The notes under the pieces were generated by a model. The model did no database searches. It was given only the letters and a program-made list of their open reading frames with translations, and was not told where the DNA came from. A program made the position numbers and the translations under genes. This document shows positions 25,099-32,028 of a stretch of 64,000 nt of DNA, piece by piece (the first letter of the stretch is position 1; each line of letters starts with the position of its first letter). This DNA is from Synechococcales cyanobacterium CNB (GTDB lineage Bacteria > Planctomycetota > Phycisphaerae > Phycisphaerales > UBA1924), in assembly GCA_030263455.1 (NCBI GenBank), contig SZOZ01000010.1, positions 1-64,000 on the forward strand. Direction: 5' to 3'.

Positions 25099-27495
25099 AT
25101 GAGCATGGTCATTGCCGCAGTCGGGAGCCTGGTCATGGCCGCGCAGCCTGCGGGCGCTTCGGGGTATCGTCTCGAGCCGGTGCCGTTCACGAGCGTTCAC
25201 GTCGCGGACGGGTTCTGGTCGCCGCGGCTGGAGACGAACCGTGTCGTGACGATCCCGTTCGCGTTCGAGCAGTGCGAGGCGACGGGTCGGCTGGCGAACT
25301 TCGACCGTGCGTCCGGGGCGCCCGGCGAGCACGAGGGCTTCTTCTTCAACGATTCGGACGTGTACAAGGTGATCGAGGGAGCGTCGTACTCGCTGGCGAT
25401 CCACCCGGACGCGGAACTGGAAGCCTACCTCGACGCGCTGGTCGAGCGCATCGCGGCGGCGCAGCTGCCGGACGGCTACCTCAACACGTACTACACGCTC
25501 AAGGAGCCGGGCAAGCGCTGGACGAACCTGCGGGTGATGCACGAGCTGTATTGCGCGGGGCACCTGTTCGAGGCGGCGGTGGCGCACCACCAGGCGACGG
25601 GCAAGCGCACGCTGCTGGACGTGGCGACGCGATTCGCGGACCACATCGACGCGACGTTCGGGCCCGGCAAGCTGGGCGGCACGCCGGGGCACCAGGAGAT
25701 CGAGATCGGGCTGATGCGGCTGGCGCGGCATACGGGGGAGAAGCGGTACGCGGAGCTGGCGCGGTACTTCCTTGAATCGCGCGGTCGTGGCGAGGGGCGC
25801 GCCGAGCCGCTCTACGGTCCGTACGCGCAGGACCACCAGCCGGTGGCGCGGCAGCGCGAGGCGGTCGGGCACGCGGTGCGCGCCGGGTACCAGTACGCGG
25901 CGATGGCGGACGCTGCGGCGTACCTGGGCATGGACGACTACCTGCCCGCGCTGGACTCGCTGTGGACGGACGTGGTGTCGTCGAAGATGTACGTGACGGG
26001 GGGACTCGGGGCGCGCCGGTCGGGCGAGGCGTTCGGCGAGGCGTTCGAGTTGCCGAACGACTCGGCGTACGCCGAGACCTGCGCCGCGATCGCGGGCGCG
26101 CTGTGGGCGCACCGGATGGCGCTGCTGCACGCCGACGCACGCTACGCCGACGTGCTGGAGCGCATCATCTACAACGCGTTCCTCGCGGGCGTGTCGCTCT
26201 CGGGCGACCGCTTCTTCTATCCGAACCCGCTCGCCTGCGACGGGCACACGAACTTCAACCAGGGCACGCCCGACCGCGCCCCGTGGTTCGCGTGCGCCTG
26301 CTGTCCGGTGAACGTCGCGCGGTTCATCCCGTCGATCCCCGGCTACGTCTACGCCACGTCAAGGGACGCGGTGTTCGTGAACCTCTACATGGGCGGGACG
26401 GCCGAGGTGCGCGTGGGCGGCACGCCGGCGAGCATCACGCAGCAGACGGACTACCCGTGGGACGGCGTGATCCGCCTGACGATCAGCCCGGAGCGCGAGA
26501 GCGAGTTCACGGTCATGCTGCGGTTCCCGGGCTGGGTGTACGACAGGCCCGTGCCGAGCGACCTGTACCGCTACGCGGACGAGCGGGAGGGCGTTCCCGA
26601 GTTGCTGGTGAACAACTCGACGACACCGATATCGCTCGACCGCGGATACGTGCCGATCCGGCGGGTCTGGAGGTCGGGTGACACGATCGAACTGCGCCTG
26701 CCCATGCCGGTTCGGCGCGTGGTGGCCGACGAGCGGGTCGGGCCGAACCGAGGGCGGGTCGCGCTGGAGCGGGGGCCGATCGTCTACTGCGTCGAGGGCG
26801 CGGACAACGAGGGGCGTGCGCTGCACCTCGTGCTGCCGGACGATGCTCCGCTGAGCGTGCAGCCGCGCCGCGACCTGCTCGGCGGGGTCGTTGCGATTAC
26901 GGCTCCCGCGCGCATCGCGTACTACGACGAGGCGACCGACACCATCGCGACGCGCGAGCACGCGCTCACCGCGATTCCCTACTACGCCTGGAACCACCGC
27001 GGCCCGAACGAGATGGCGGTATGGATCGCCCGGGAGGCGGGCGTCGTGCCGAAGCCGCTCAAGCCCACGATCGCCTCGACGGCGCGGGCGTCGGCCTCGC
27101 ACACGTGGTCGTCGGACACGGTGCGCGCGTTGAACGACCAGGCGGAGCCGAAGCACTCGAACGACGGCTCGATCCAGCGGCATACGTGGTGGCCGCGGCG
27201 CGGGAGCACGGAGTGGGTGCAGTACGACTTCCCGCGCGCCGCGACGGTTTGCGCCGTGGAGGTGTACTGGTTTGACGACACGGGGATGGGGCAGTGCCGA
27301 CCGCCGCGGTCGTGGCGGTTGCTCTACCGCGAGGACGGGCGGTGGAAGCCGGTCGAGGCGACGACCCCATACGCCGCCCAGACCGACCGCTGGAACACGG
27401 TGGAGTTCCGGCCGGTGACGACGGACGGGCTGCGGCTCGAGGCGGACCTGCAGCCGGAGTTCTCCGCGGGCATTCTTGAATGGCGGGTTCGGTGA
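25099..27495 (+). CDS. Secreted GH127 beta-L-arabinofuranosidase-like enzyme
   Basis: A 798-residue exported glycoside hydrolase. A short signal peptide (VIAAVGSLVMAAQPAGAS) precedes the (alpha/alpha)6 barrel, about residues 35-440, and beta-sandwich domains to about 650. The zinc and catalytic Cys motifs of GH127 are present: ETC (AYAETCAAIAG, about residue 330) and CACCPVN (about residue 398), where the middle Cys would be the nucleophile. An extra C-terminal beta domain (about 670-798: STEWVQYDFPRAATVCAVEVYW, PRSWRLLYREDGRWKPV) looks like an F5/8 or discoidin-type glycan-binding module. The likely substrate is arabinose-containing plant or algal glycan. Confidence 0.9.
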   Translation: MSMVIAAVGSLVMAAQPAGASGYRLEPVPFTSVHVADGFWSPRLETNRVVTIPFAFEQCEATGRLANFDRASGAPGEHEGFFFNDSDVYKVIEGASYSLAIHPDAELEAYLDALVERIAAAQLPDGYLNTYYTLKEPGKRWTNLRVMHELYCAGHLFEAAVAHHQATGKRTLLDVATRFADHIDATFGPGKLGGTPGHQEIEIGLMRLARHTGEKRYAELARYFLESRGRGEGRAEPLYGPYAQDHQPVARQREAVGHAVRAGYQYAAMADAAAYLGMDDYLPALDSLWTDVVSSKMYVTGGLGARRSGEAFGEAFELPNDSAYAETCAAIAGALWAHRMALLHADARYADVLERIIYNAFLAGVSLSGDRFFYPNPLACDGHTNFNQGTPDRAPWFACACCPVNVARFIPSIPGYVYATSRDAVFVNLYMGGTAEVRVGGTPASITQQTDYPWDGVIRLTISPERESEFTVMLRFPGWVYDRPVPSDLYRYADEREGVPELLVNNSTTPISLDRGYVPIRRVWRSGDTIELRLPMPVRRVVADERVGPNRGRVALERGPIVYCVEGADNEGRALHLVLPDDAPLSVQPRRDLLGGVVAITAPARIAYYDEATDTIATREHALTAIPYYAWNHRGPNEMAVWIAREAGVVPKPLKPTIASTARASASHTWSSDTVRALNDQAEPKHSNDGSIQRHTWWPRRGSTEWVQYDFPRAATVCAVEVYWFDDTGMGQCRPPRSWRLLYREDGRWKPVEATTPYAAQTDRWNTVEFRPVTTDGLRLEADLQPEFSAGILEWRVR

Positions 27496-27499
27496 TGAG

Positions 27500-27565
27500 C
27501 CGAGAGGACGAGCCACGACTGTCAGGGAGCGGTTTGCGTTCTTTCCGCTCCGCGCATCCTCTCGG
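27500..27565. repeat. Double-stem palindromic element
   Basis: CCGAGAGGA (27500-27508) pairs perfectly with TCCTCTCGG (27557-27565), and inside it GGAGCGG pairs with CCGCTCC around a T-rich loop. The core 27510-27535 recurs in degraded form at 22805-22830. It follows the GH127 stop by four bases. There is no T tract after the stem, so it is not a standard terminator, though it could slow decay or transcription. Confidence 0.6.
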
Positions 27566-27573
27566 ATTTCGGC

Positions 27574-27602
27574 TTGACATGCCCGCCGGTTTGTGCAACA
27601 CT
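27574..27602 (+). promoter_or_regulatory. Promoter of the his operon
   Basis: A perfect -35 box TTGACA (27574-27579) is followed after 17 bases by AACACT (27597-27602), which agrees with the TACACT -10 seen upstream of pepA and wzm. Transcription would begin at about 27609, only a few bases before the ATG of the His-rich leader peptide, so the leader mRNA would be almost leaderless. Confidence 0.6.
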
Positions 27603-27612
27603 ACAGCCGTCC

Positions 27613-27681
27613 ATGAGCACCCCAAGCCTCGGTTTGCAGCACCATCCCCATCACCATCGCGTCCCCCACGCGAACCGGTGA
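27613..27681 (+). CDS. hisL: His-rich leader peptide of the his attenuator
   Basis: A 22-codon frame, ATG to TGA, beginning MSTPSLGLQ and then HHPHHHRVPH. Six of 22 codons are His (codons 10, 11, 13, 14, 15, 19). It stands between a strong promoter-like sequence and a terminator, 105 bases before hisG. A ribosome short of charged His-tRNA would stall at codons 10-15, leaving the end of the leader frame free to pair with downstream sequence. No good ribosome site precedes the ATG, which fits initiation at or near the mRNA 5' end. Confidence 0.85.
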   Translation: MSTPSLGLQHHPHHHRVPHANR

Positions 27682-27721
27682 CGGTGCCGCCGAACTGAGG
27701 CCCGCCGATCGACGCCGGTTC
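27672..27721 (+). promoter_or_regulatory. Antiterminator pairing of the his leader
   Basis: GAACCGG (27672-27678), at the very end of the leader frame, is the exact complement of CCGGTTC (27715-27721), and the pairing extends two more positions through a G-T wobble and a G-C pair. The right strand includes the last four bases of the terminator's left arm, so the two structures exclude each other. A ribosome stopped at the His codons leaves the left strand free; a ribosome that reaches the stop codon covers it. Confidence 0.75.
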
Positions 27722-27743
27722 CCCCCGGCGTCGATTCCTTTTT
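27708..27743 (+). terminator. Rho-independent attenuator before hisG
   Basis: An 11-base perfect stem, ATCGACGCCGG (27708-27718) and CCGGCGTCGAT (27725-27735), with the six-base loop TTCCCC, is followed at once by TCCTTTTT. This is the clearest intrinsic terminator in the window. It lies between the leader peptide and hisG, so its job is attenuation rather than ending an operon. Confidence 0.88.
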
Positions 27744-27785
27744 GGCGGGATCGGCGTCGGAGGGACGGCAGACAAGGAGCCGCCC

Positions 27786-28673
27786 GTGACCGAGACCGCC
27801 GCCGGTGACCCCCCCCCCACAACCCTCCGCCTGGGTCTGCCCAAGGGCCGGATGCACGACGGAGTTCTCGCGCTGCTCGCGGACGCGGGCATCCGCGTGG
27901 CCGTCTCGCCGCGCGGGTATCGGCCCGTCGTCTCGCTGCCGGCGGTGGAGGCGAAGATTCTCAAGCCGCAGAACGTGGTCGAGATGCTGCACGCCGGGAC
28001 GCGCGACCTTGGCTTCGCGGGGGCGGACTGGGTGGCGGAACTCGGCGCGGACATCGTCGAAGTGCTGGACACGAGCCTCGACCCGGTGCGGCTGGTGGCG
28101 GCCGCGCCGCGGGCGATTCTTGAGGACGGGCGGTTGCCGGCGCGGCGGCTGGTCGTCGCGGCGGAGTACGAGCGACTGGCGACGCGCTGGATCGCCGCTC
28201 GCGGGCTCGACGCGGCGTTCGTGCGCTCGTATGGGGCGACGGAGGTCTTTCCGCCGGAGGACGCCGACTGCATCATCGACGTGACGGCGACCGGCTCGAC
28301 GCTCCAGGCGAACGACCTCGTGATCGTGGACGAGGTGATGCGCTCCTCGACGCGGCTGTACGCGAGCCGGTCGGCATGGGACGACCCGGCGCGTCGCGGG
28401 CGGATCGACGACCTCGCGCTGCTGCTGCGGAGCGTGCTGGACGCGCGCCGGCGGGTCATGCTGGAGCTGAACGTGCCGCGCGAGAGGCTCGAAGAGGTGT
28501 GCGCCGCGCTCCCGTGCATGAGGGAGCCGACGATCTCGCCGCTGCACGCGGACTCGGGGTACGCGGTGAAGGCGGCCGTGCCCCGTGCGGACCTGCCGCA
28601 CCTGATCCCGGCGTTGCGAGCGCGCGGGGGGACGGACATCGTGATCTCGCCGATCGCGCAGGTGGTGCCGTGA
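27786..28673 (+). CDS. hisG: ATP phosphoribosyltransferase, long form
   Basis: A 295-residue enzyme for the first step of histidine synthesis (PRPP + ATP). It starts with GTG after AAGGAG. The catalytic part (about residues 15-215) includes LRLGLPKGRMHDGVL, LGFAGADWVAELG and the PRPP loop IIDVTATGSTLQAND. The C-terminal domain (about 220-295; ADSGYAVKAAVPR..., GGTDIVISPIAQVV) is the ACT-like regulatory domain of the long form, so histidine feedback inhibition is expected and no HisZ is needed. A run of ten C lies at codons 8-11, a slippage-prone spot. The stop overlaps the hisC start by GTGA. Confidence 0.95.
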   Translation: MTETAAGDPPPTTLRLGLPKGRMHDGVLALLADAGIRVAVSPRGYRPVVSLPAVEAKILKPQNVVEMLHAGTRDLGFAGADWVAELGADIVEVLDTSLDPVRLVAAAPRAILEDGRLPARRLVVAAEYERLATRWIAARGLDAAFVRSYGATEVFPPEDADCIIDVTATGSTLQANDLVIVDEVMRSSTRLYASRSAWDDPARRGRIDDLALLLRSVLDARRRVMLELNVPRERLEEVCAALPCMREPTISPLHADSGYAVKAAVPRADLPHLIPALRARGGTDIVISPIAQVVP

Positions 28674-29705
28674 GCGATTCGCCGCGACCAGCACCGGCCG
28701 CTCGTGTCCGCGCCGTCGCACCGTATGCGCCGCCCGCCGCTGCTTCACGTCCACGGTCCGCTGTCCACAGTCCGCTGTGGCTGCACGCGAACGAGGGGCG
28801 CGCGCCGGACGCGGCGATTCTCGATCGCCTTCGCGCCCTCGACGCGGAGACGCTGCGTCGCTACGCGAAGCCGACCGCGCTCGAAGCGATTCTCGCGGCG
28901 CACTTCGGCGTCGAGCCGGAGCGGGTCGTGGTGACCGCGGGCGCGGACGACGCGCTCGAACGGCTGTGCCGGGCGATGCTGGAGCCGGGTCGTACGGCCG
29001 TGCTGACCGATCCCACCTTCGAGATGCTGCCGCGGTACGTGCGGCTGGCGGGCGGGTTGCCGGTGGAGGTGCCGTGGCTCGACAGGGCGTTTCCGGCGGA
29101 GGAGTTCGAGCGTGCGATCGACGCGAGGACCCGGGCGGCGTTCATCGTGTCGCCGAACAACCCGACCGGGGCGGCCGTTTCCCCCGCCGACATGCTGGGC
29201 ATTGCGGGGCGCAACCCCTCGTGCCTCGTCGTGGCCGACCTGGCGTACGTCGAGTTCGCGGACGAGGATCCGACGGCCGAGTTGCTCCGGCTGCCGAACG
29301 CGGTCGTGACGCGCACGTTCAGCAAGGCGTGGGGCCTGGCGGGGCTGCGCGTGGGCTACGCGATCGGCCCGGCGGAAGCGATCGGGTGGCTGCGGACCGT
29401 CGGGCATCCGTTCCCGACGTCGGGCGTGAGCCTCGCGCTGGCGGCGGCTGCGCTGGAGGCCGATCAGGCCGGCACGAGCGCGGCTCCGGTCGATGGGGGC
29501 GGACGCGCCGCCGTCGCAGGGGAACTTTGTGCTTGCGCGGTTCACGGACGCCTGGGCGGTCGCGGATGCGCTGGGCGAGCGGGGGATCCGCGTCCGGCGC
29601 TTCGAGCGGGGCACGCCGCTGGGCGATCGGCTGCGCATCACCTGCCCGGGGAACAAAGAGGAGTTCGAGCGGCTTGTCGGGGCTTTGGGAGAGATTCTCC
29701 GATGA
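28670..29705 (+). pseudogene. hisC: Histidinol-phosphate aminotransferase, frame broken
   Basis: The PLP enzyme that transaminates imidazole acetol phosphate. From GTG at 28670 the frame reads well through LHANEGRAPD, SPNNPTGA, VVADLAYVEFA and the PLP-lysine region TRTFSKAWGLAGLRVGYA, as far as SLALAAAALEADQ (about 29468). The C-terminal part resumes in a different frame as RLRSMGADAPPSQGNFVLARF and runs to 29705. Between the two parts, only eight codons separate ALEA from the MGADAPPS block, where about 28 are usual. So a non-multiple-of-three loss of around 60 bases lies near 29463-29492. The PLP lysine is intact, but the encoded chain is cut. This is gene decay or an assembly error. Confidence 0.85.
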
Positions 29706-29725
29706 ACGCTGAGTGCACGGGGATG

Positions 29726-29800
29726 AACGCGGAGGGCGCGGAGGGCAACGATGATCCGCGCAGCGTGTCCGCGGGGTGTGCACTCCGCGAGACCTCGGCG
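29726..29800. repeat. Degenerate palindromic element between hisC and hisB
   Basis: AACGCGGAG followed by GGCGCGGAG at 29726-29743 matches the left arm of the element inside hisF (31570-31587) at 16 of 18 positions. A matching but eroded right arm, starting CTCCGCG, lies at 29783. It fills most of the 130 bases between hisC and hisB. The same family is therefore present both between and inside his genes. Confidence 0.5.
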
Positions 29801-29835
29801 TGTTCTGAGTTTGAGCTTGCTGAAGGAACCTGTCG

Positions 29836-30420
29836 ATGAGCCGCACCGCCACGATCCATCGGAAGACGCGCGAGACAGAGATCGCCGTGACGCTGAGCCT
29901 CGACGGTGTCGGTGCGGTCACGGTGTCTACCGGCGTCGGGTTTCTCGACCACCTGCTGACGGCGCTGGCCACGCACGCGGGTTTCGACCTGTCGCTGACC
30001 TGCACGGGCGACCTGCACGTGGACGACCACCATACGGCGGAGGACTGCGCGATCGCGATTGGGCAGGCGATCGACGCCGCGCTCGGCGACCGCACCGGCA
30101 TCGCGCGGTTCGGGTCGGCGTATGCCCCGCTGGACGAAGCGCTGGCGCGGGGGGTGGTTGATCTGGTCACGCGGGCGCATGCGACGGTGAACCTGCCGCT
30201 GAACTACGACCGCATCGGCGGGCTGGCGTGCGAGAACATCCCGCACGTGCTGGCGTCGCTGGCGACGGCGGCGCGTCTGTGCCTGCACGCGGACCTGATC
30301 CGCGGGGAGAACGACCACCACAAGGCCGAGGCGACCTTCAAGGCGGCCGCCCTCGCGCTGCGGCAGGCCGTCACCCGCACGGGGGCGGCCGGCGCGCCGA
30401 GCACGAAGGGTGTGATGTGA
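29836..30420 (+). CDS. hisB: Imidazoleglycerol-phosphate dehydratase
   Basis: A 194-residue monofunctional enzyme catalysing the sixth step of histidine synthesis. The duplicated Mn-binding motifs are present: VDDHHTAEDC at about residue 72 and ENDHHKAEATFKA at about residue 160, together with STGVGFLDHLLTALATHAGFDL and the C-terminal PSTKGVM. Length is normal. No phosphatase domain is fused. It lies between two palindromic elements that separate it from hisC and hisHF. Confidence 0.95.
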   Translation: MSRTATIHRKTRETEIAVTLSLDGVGAVTVSTGVGFLDHLLTALATHAGFDLSLTCTGDLHVDDHHTAEDCAIAIGQAIDAALGDRTGIARFGSAYAPLDEALARGVVDLVTRAHATVNLPLNYDRIGGLACENIPHVLASLATAARLCLHADLIRGENDHHKAEATFKAAALALRQAVTRTGAAGAPSTKGVM

Positions 30421-30424
30421 GGGG

Positions 30425-30516
30425 AAAGCGACGAAGAGGCGAAGACGCCGATCGTATGGGCATATCCCGGATGACGACACGTTTGCGGTCCTTGGTATCT
30501 TCGCGTTCGTTCGAGT
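30425..30516. repeat. Palindromic element between hisB and hisHF
   Basis: Inverted arms CGAAGAGGCGAAGA (ending 30445) and TCTTCGCGTTCGTTCGA (30498-30514) bound the 105-base gap; the core GCGAAGA/TCTTCGC is perfect. The centre is locally AT-rich (GGGCATATCCC). Arms resemble the GAACGCGAA/TTCGCGTTC element at 24145-24229. Confidence 0.5.
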
Positions 30517-30525
30517 GAGCCATCC

Positions 30526-32022
30526 ATGAGCGAAGTCGTCGTCATCCGCACGGGCACAGCGAACCTCGCCTCCGTTCTTGCTGCGCTGGGGCGCGCGGGT
30601 GTCGATGCTCGTGTGTCTGACGACCCGCGCGACGCGGAGCATGCCCAGCGGCTTGTGCTGCCGGGCGTCGGCTCGTTCGGCGCGGGTATGCACGCGTTGA
30701 ACGCGCACGGCCTCGTCGAACCTCTCCGGCGGCGGATCATCGAAGGCCGACCGACGCTCGCCGTCTGCCTCGGGCTGCAGCTGCTCGCCGAGTCGAGCGA
30801 GGAGTCGCCTGGCGTGCGCGGGCTGGGGGTCATCCCGGCGAGCGTCACCCGCTTTCCCGATTCCGTCCGCGTGCCGCAGATCGGCTGGAACCGCGTGTTC
30901 GCCGGGCCTGGATGCGCGCTGCTGGAGTCGGGGTGCGCGTACTACGCGAACTCGTACCGTCTGGAAGCCCCCCCCTCGGGCTGGGCGTGCGCGACGAGCG
31001 ATCACGCCGGCCCGTTCGTCGGCGCGATGGAGCGCGGGCGCGCGCTGGCCTGCCAGTTCCACCCCGAACTGTCGGGGCCTTGGGGGCGAGCGCTCGTCGA
31101 ACGGTGGTTGTGCGCGGGCACGGGGGCGCGGCGGCCCTGCGCGTTGCATGGGGCGATCGGTCGCACGCCCTTCCCGCGCGTGATCCCTTGTCTCGACGTG
31201 CGCGACGGGCGGATCGTGAAGGGCGTTCGGTTCGCCGACCTGCGCGACGCGGGCGACCCGGCGGAGCGGGCCGCGCTCTACGAGGCGCAGGGCGCGGACG
31301 AGATCGTCATTCTCGACGTCTCGGCGACGCCCGAGGGTCGCAAGACGGCCTCGGAGACGGTGCGCCGCGTGCGTGCGGCGCTGAGCATCCCGCTGACCGT
31401 CGGCGGGGGCGTGCGCACGCCGGAGGACGCGGCCGCGCTGCTCGACGCCGGGGCGGACAAGGTGAGCGTGAACACCGCGGCCGTGGAGCGCCCCGCGCTG
31501 GTCGCGGACCTCGCCGGGCGGTTCGGCGCCCAGTGCACGGTGCTCGCCATCGACGCGGCGAGGAGGCGGAACGCAGAGGGCGCAGAGAGGGAGCCGGGTT
31601 CAGAGTCCGATCTTCCAAGCGGCGGTTCTGCTCCGCGTTCTCTGCGTTCTACTTCTTCGTCCTCGGTGTTCTCCTGGGAGGTGGTGACGCGCTCGGGCAC
31701 GCGCCGGACGGGCGTTGACGCCGTTGATTGGGCGCGGCGTGCGTGCGAACTCGGCGCGGGCGAGGTGCTGCTGACGAGTTTCGACCGCGACGGCACGCGC
31801 GAGGGCTACGACCTCGACCTGCTGCGGTCGGTCAGCGTGGCCGTGCCCGTGCCGGTGATCGCCAGCGGTGGCGCGGACACGCCCGAGCACCTGAAGCACG
31901 CGCTCGAGGCTGGCGCGGACGCGGTGCTGGCGGCGTCGATCTTCCACGACGGGGAGCACACGGTCGATGGCGTGAAGCAAGCCCTGGCCGCGCTGGGCGT
32001 GGCGTTGCGTCCGGCCGGATGA
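30526..32022 (+). CDS. hisHF: Fused HisH-HisF imidazole glycerol phosphate synthase
   Basis: A 498-residue fusion of glutaminase and cyclase, which together make IGP and AICAR from PRFAR. HisH spans about 1-195, with [11 protein letters not shown] (catalytic Cys about 85) and CQFHPELSG (His-Glu). A linker of about 20 residues leads to HisF from about 213: [20 protein letters not shown] (first catalytic Asp), [21 protein letters not shown] (second catalytic Asp) and [13 protein letters not shown]. After AIDAARR comes an extra segment of about 35 residues encoded by a palindromic element; the barrel then resumes at SWEVVTRSG. Frame and active-site residues are intact. No hisA is present nearby. 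Confidence 0.93.
   Translation: MSEVVVIRTGTANLASVLAALGRAGVDARVSDDPRDAEHAQRLVLPGVGSFGAGMHALNAHGLVEPLRRRIIEGRPTLAVCLGLQLLAESSEESPGVRGLGVIPASVTRFPDSVRVPQIGWNRVFAGPGCALLESGCAYYANSYRLEAPPSGWACATSDHAGPFVGAMERGRALACQFHPELSGPWGRALVERWLCAGTGARRPCALHGAIGRTPFPRVIPCLDVRDGRIVKGVRFADLRDAGDPAERAALYEAQGADEIVILDVSATPEGRKTASETVRRVRAALSIPLTVGGGVRTPEDAAALLDAGADKVSVNTAAVERPALVADLAGRFGAQCTVLAIDAARRRNAEGAEREPGSESDLPSGGSAPRSLRSTSSSSVFSWEVVTRSGTRRTGVDAVDWARRACELGAGEVLLTSFDRDGTREGYDLDLLRSVSVAVPVPVIASGGADTPEHLKHALEAGADAVLAASIFHDGEHTVDGVKQALAALGVALRPAG
31570..31648. repeat. Palindromic element inserted in frame in hisF
   Basis: AACGCAGAG at 31570-31578 and CTCTGCGTT at 31640-31648 are perfect inverted repeats, and the adjoining nine bases on each side match at six of nine. 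The element lies within the extra Ser/Arg/Glu-rich segment of HisF (starting [10 protein letters not shown]). The left arm is nearly the same as that of the intergenic copy at 29726. It has kept the reading frame open and in phase. Confidence 0.7.
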
Positions 32023-32028
32023 GAGCGG

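Noticed and set aside
27529-27552. Inner hairpin after GH127 as an intrinsic terminator
   Set aside because: The stem is good but no T tract follows, and the sequence recurs elsewhere as part of a dispersed element.
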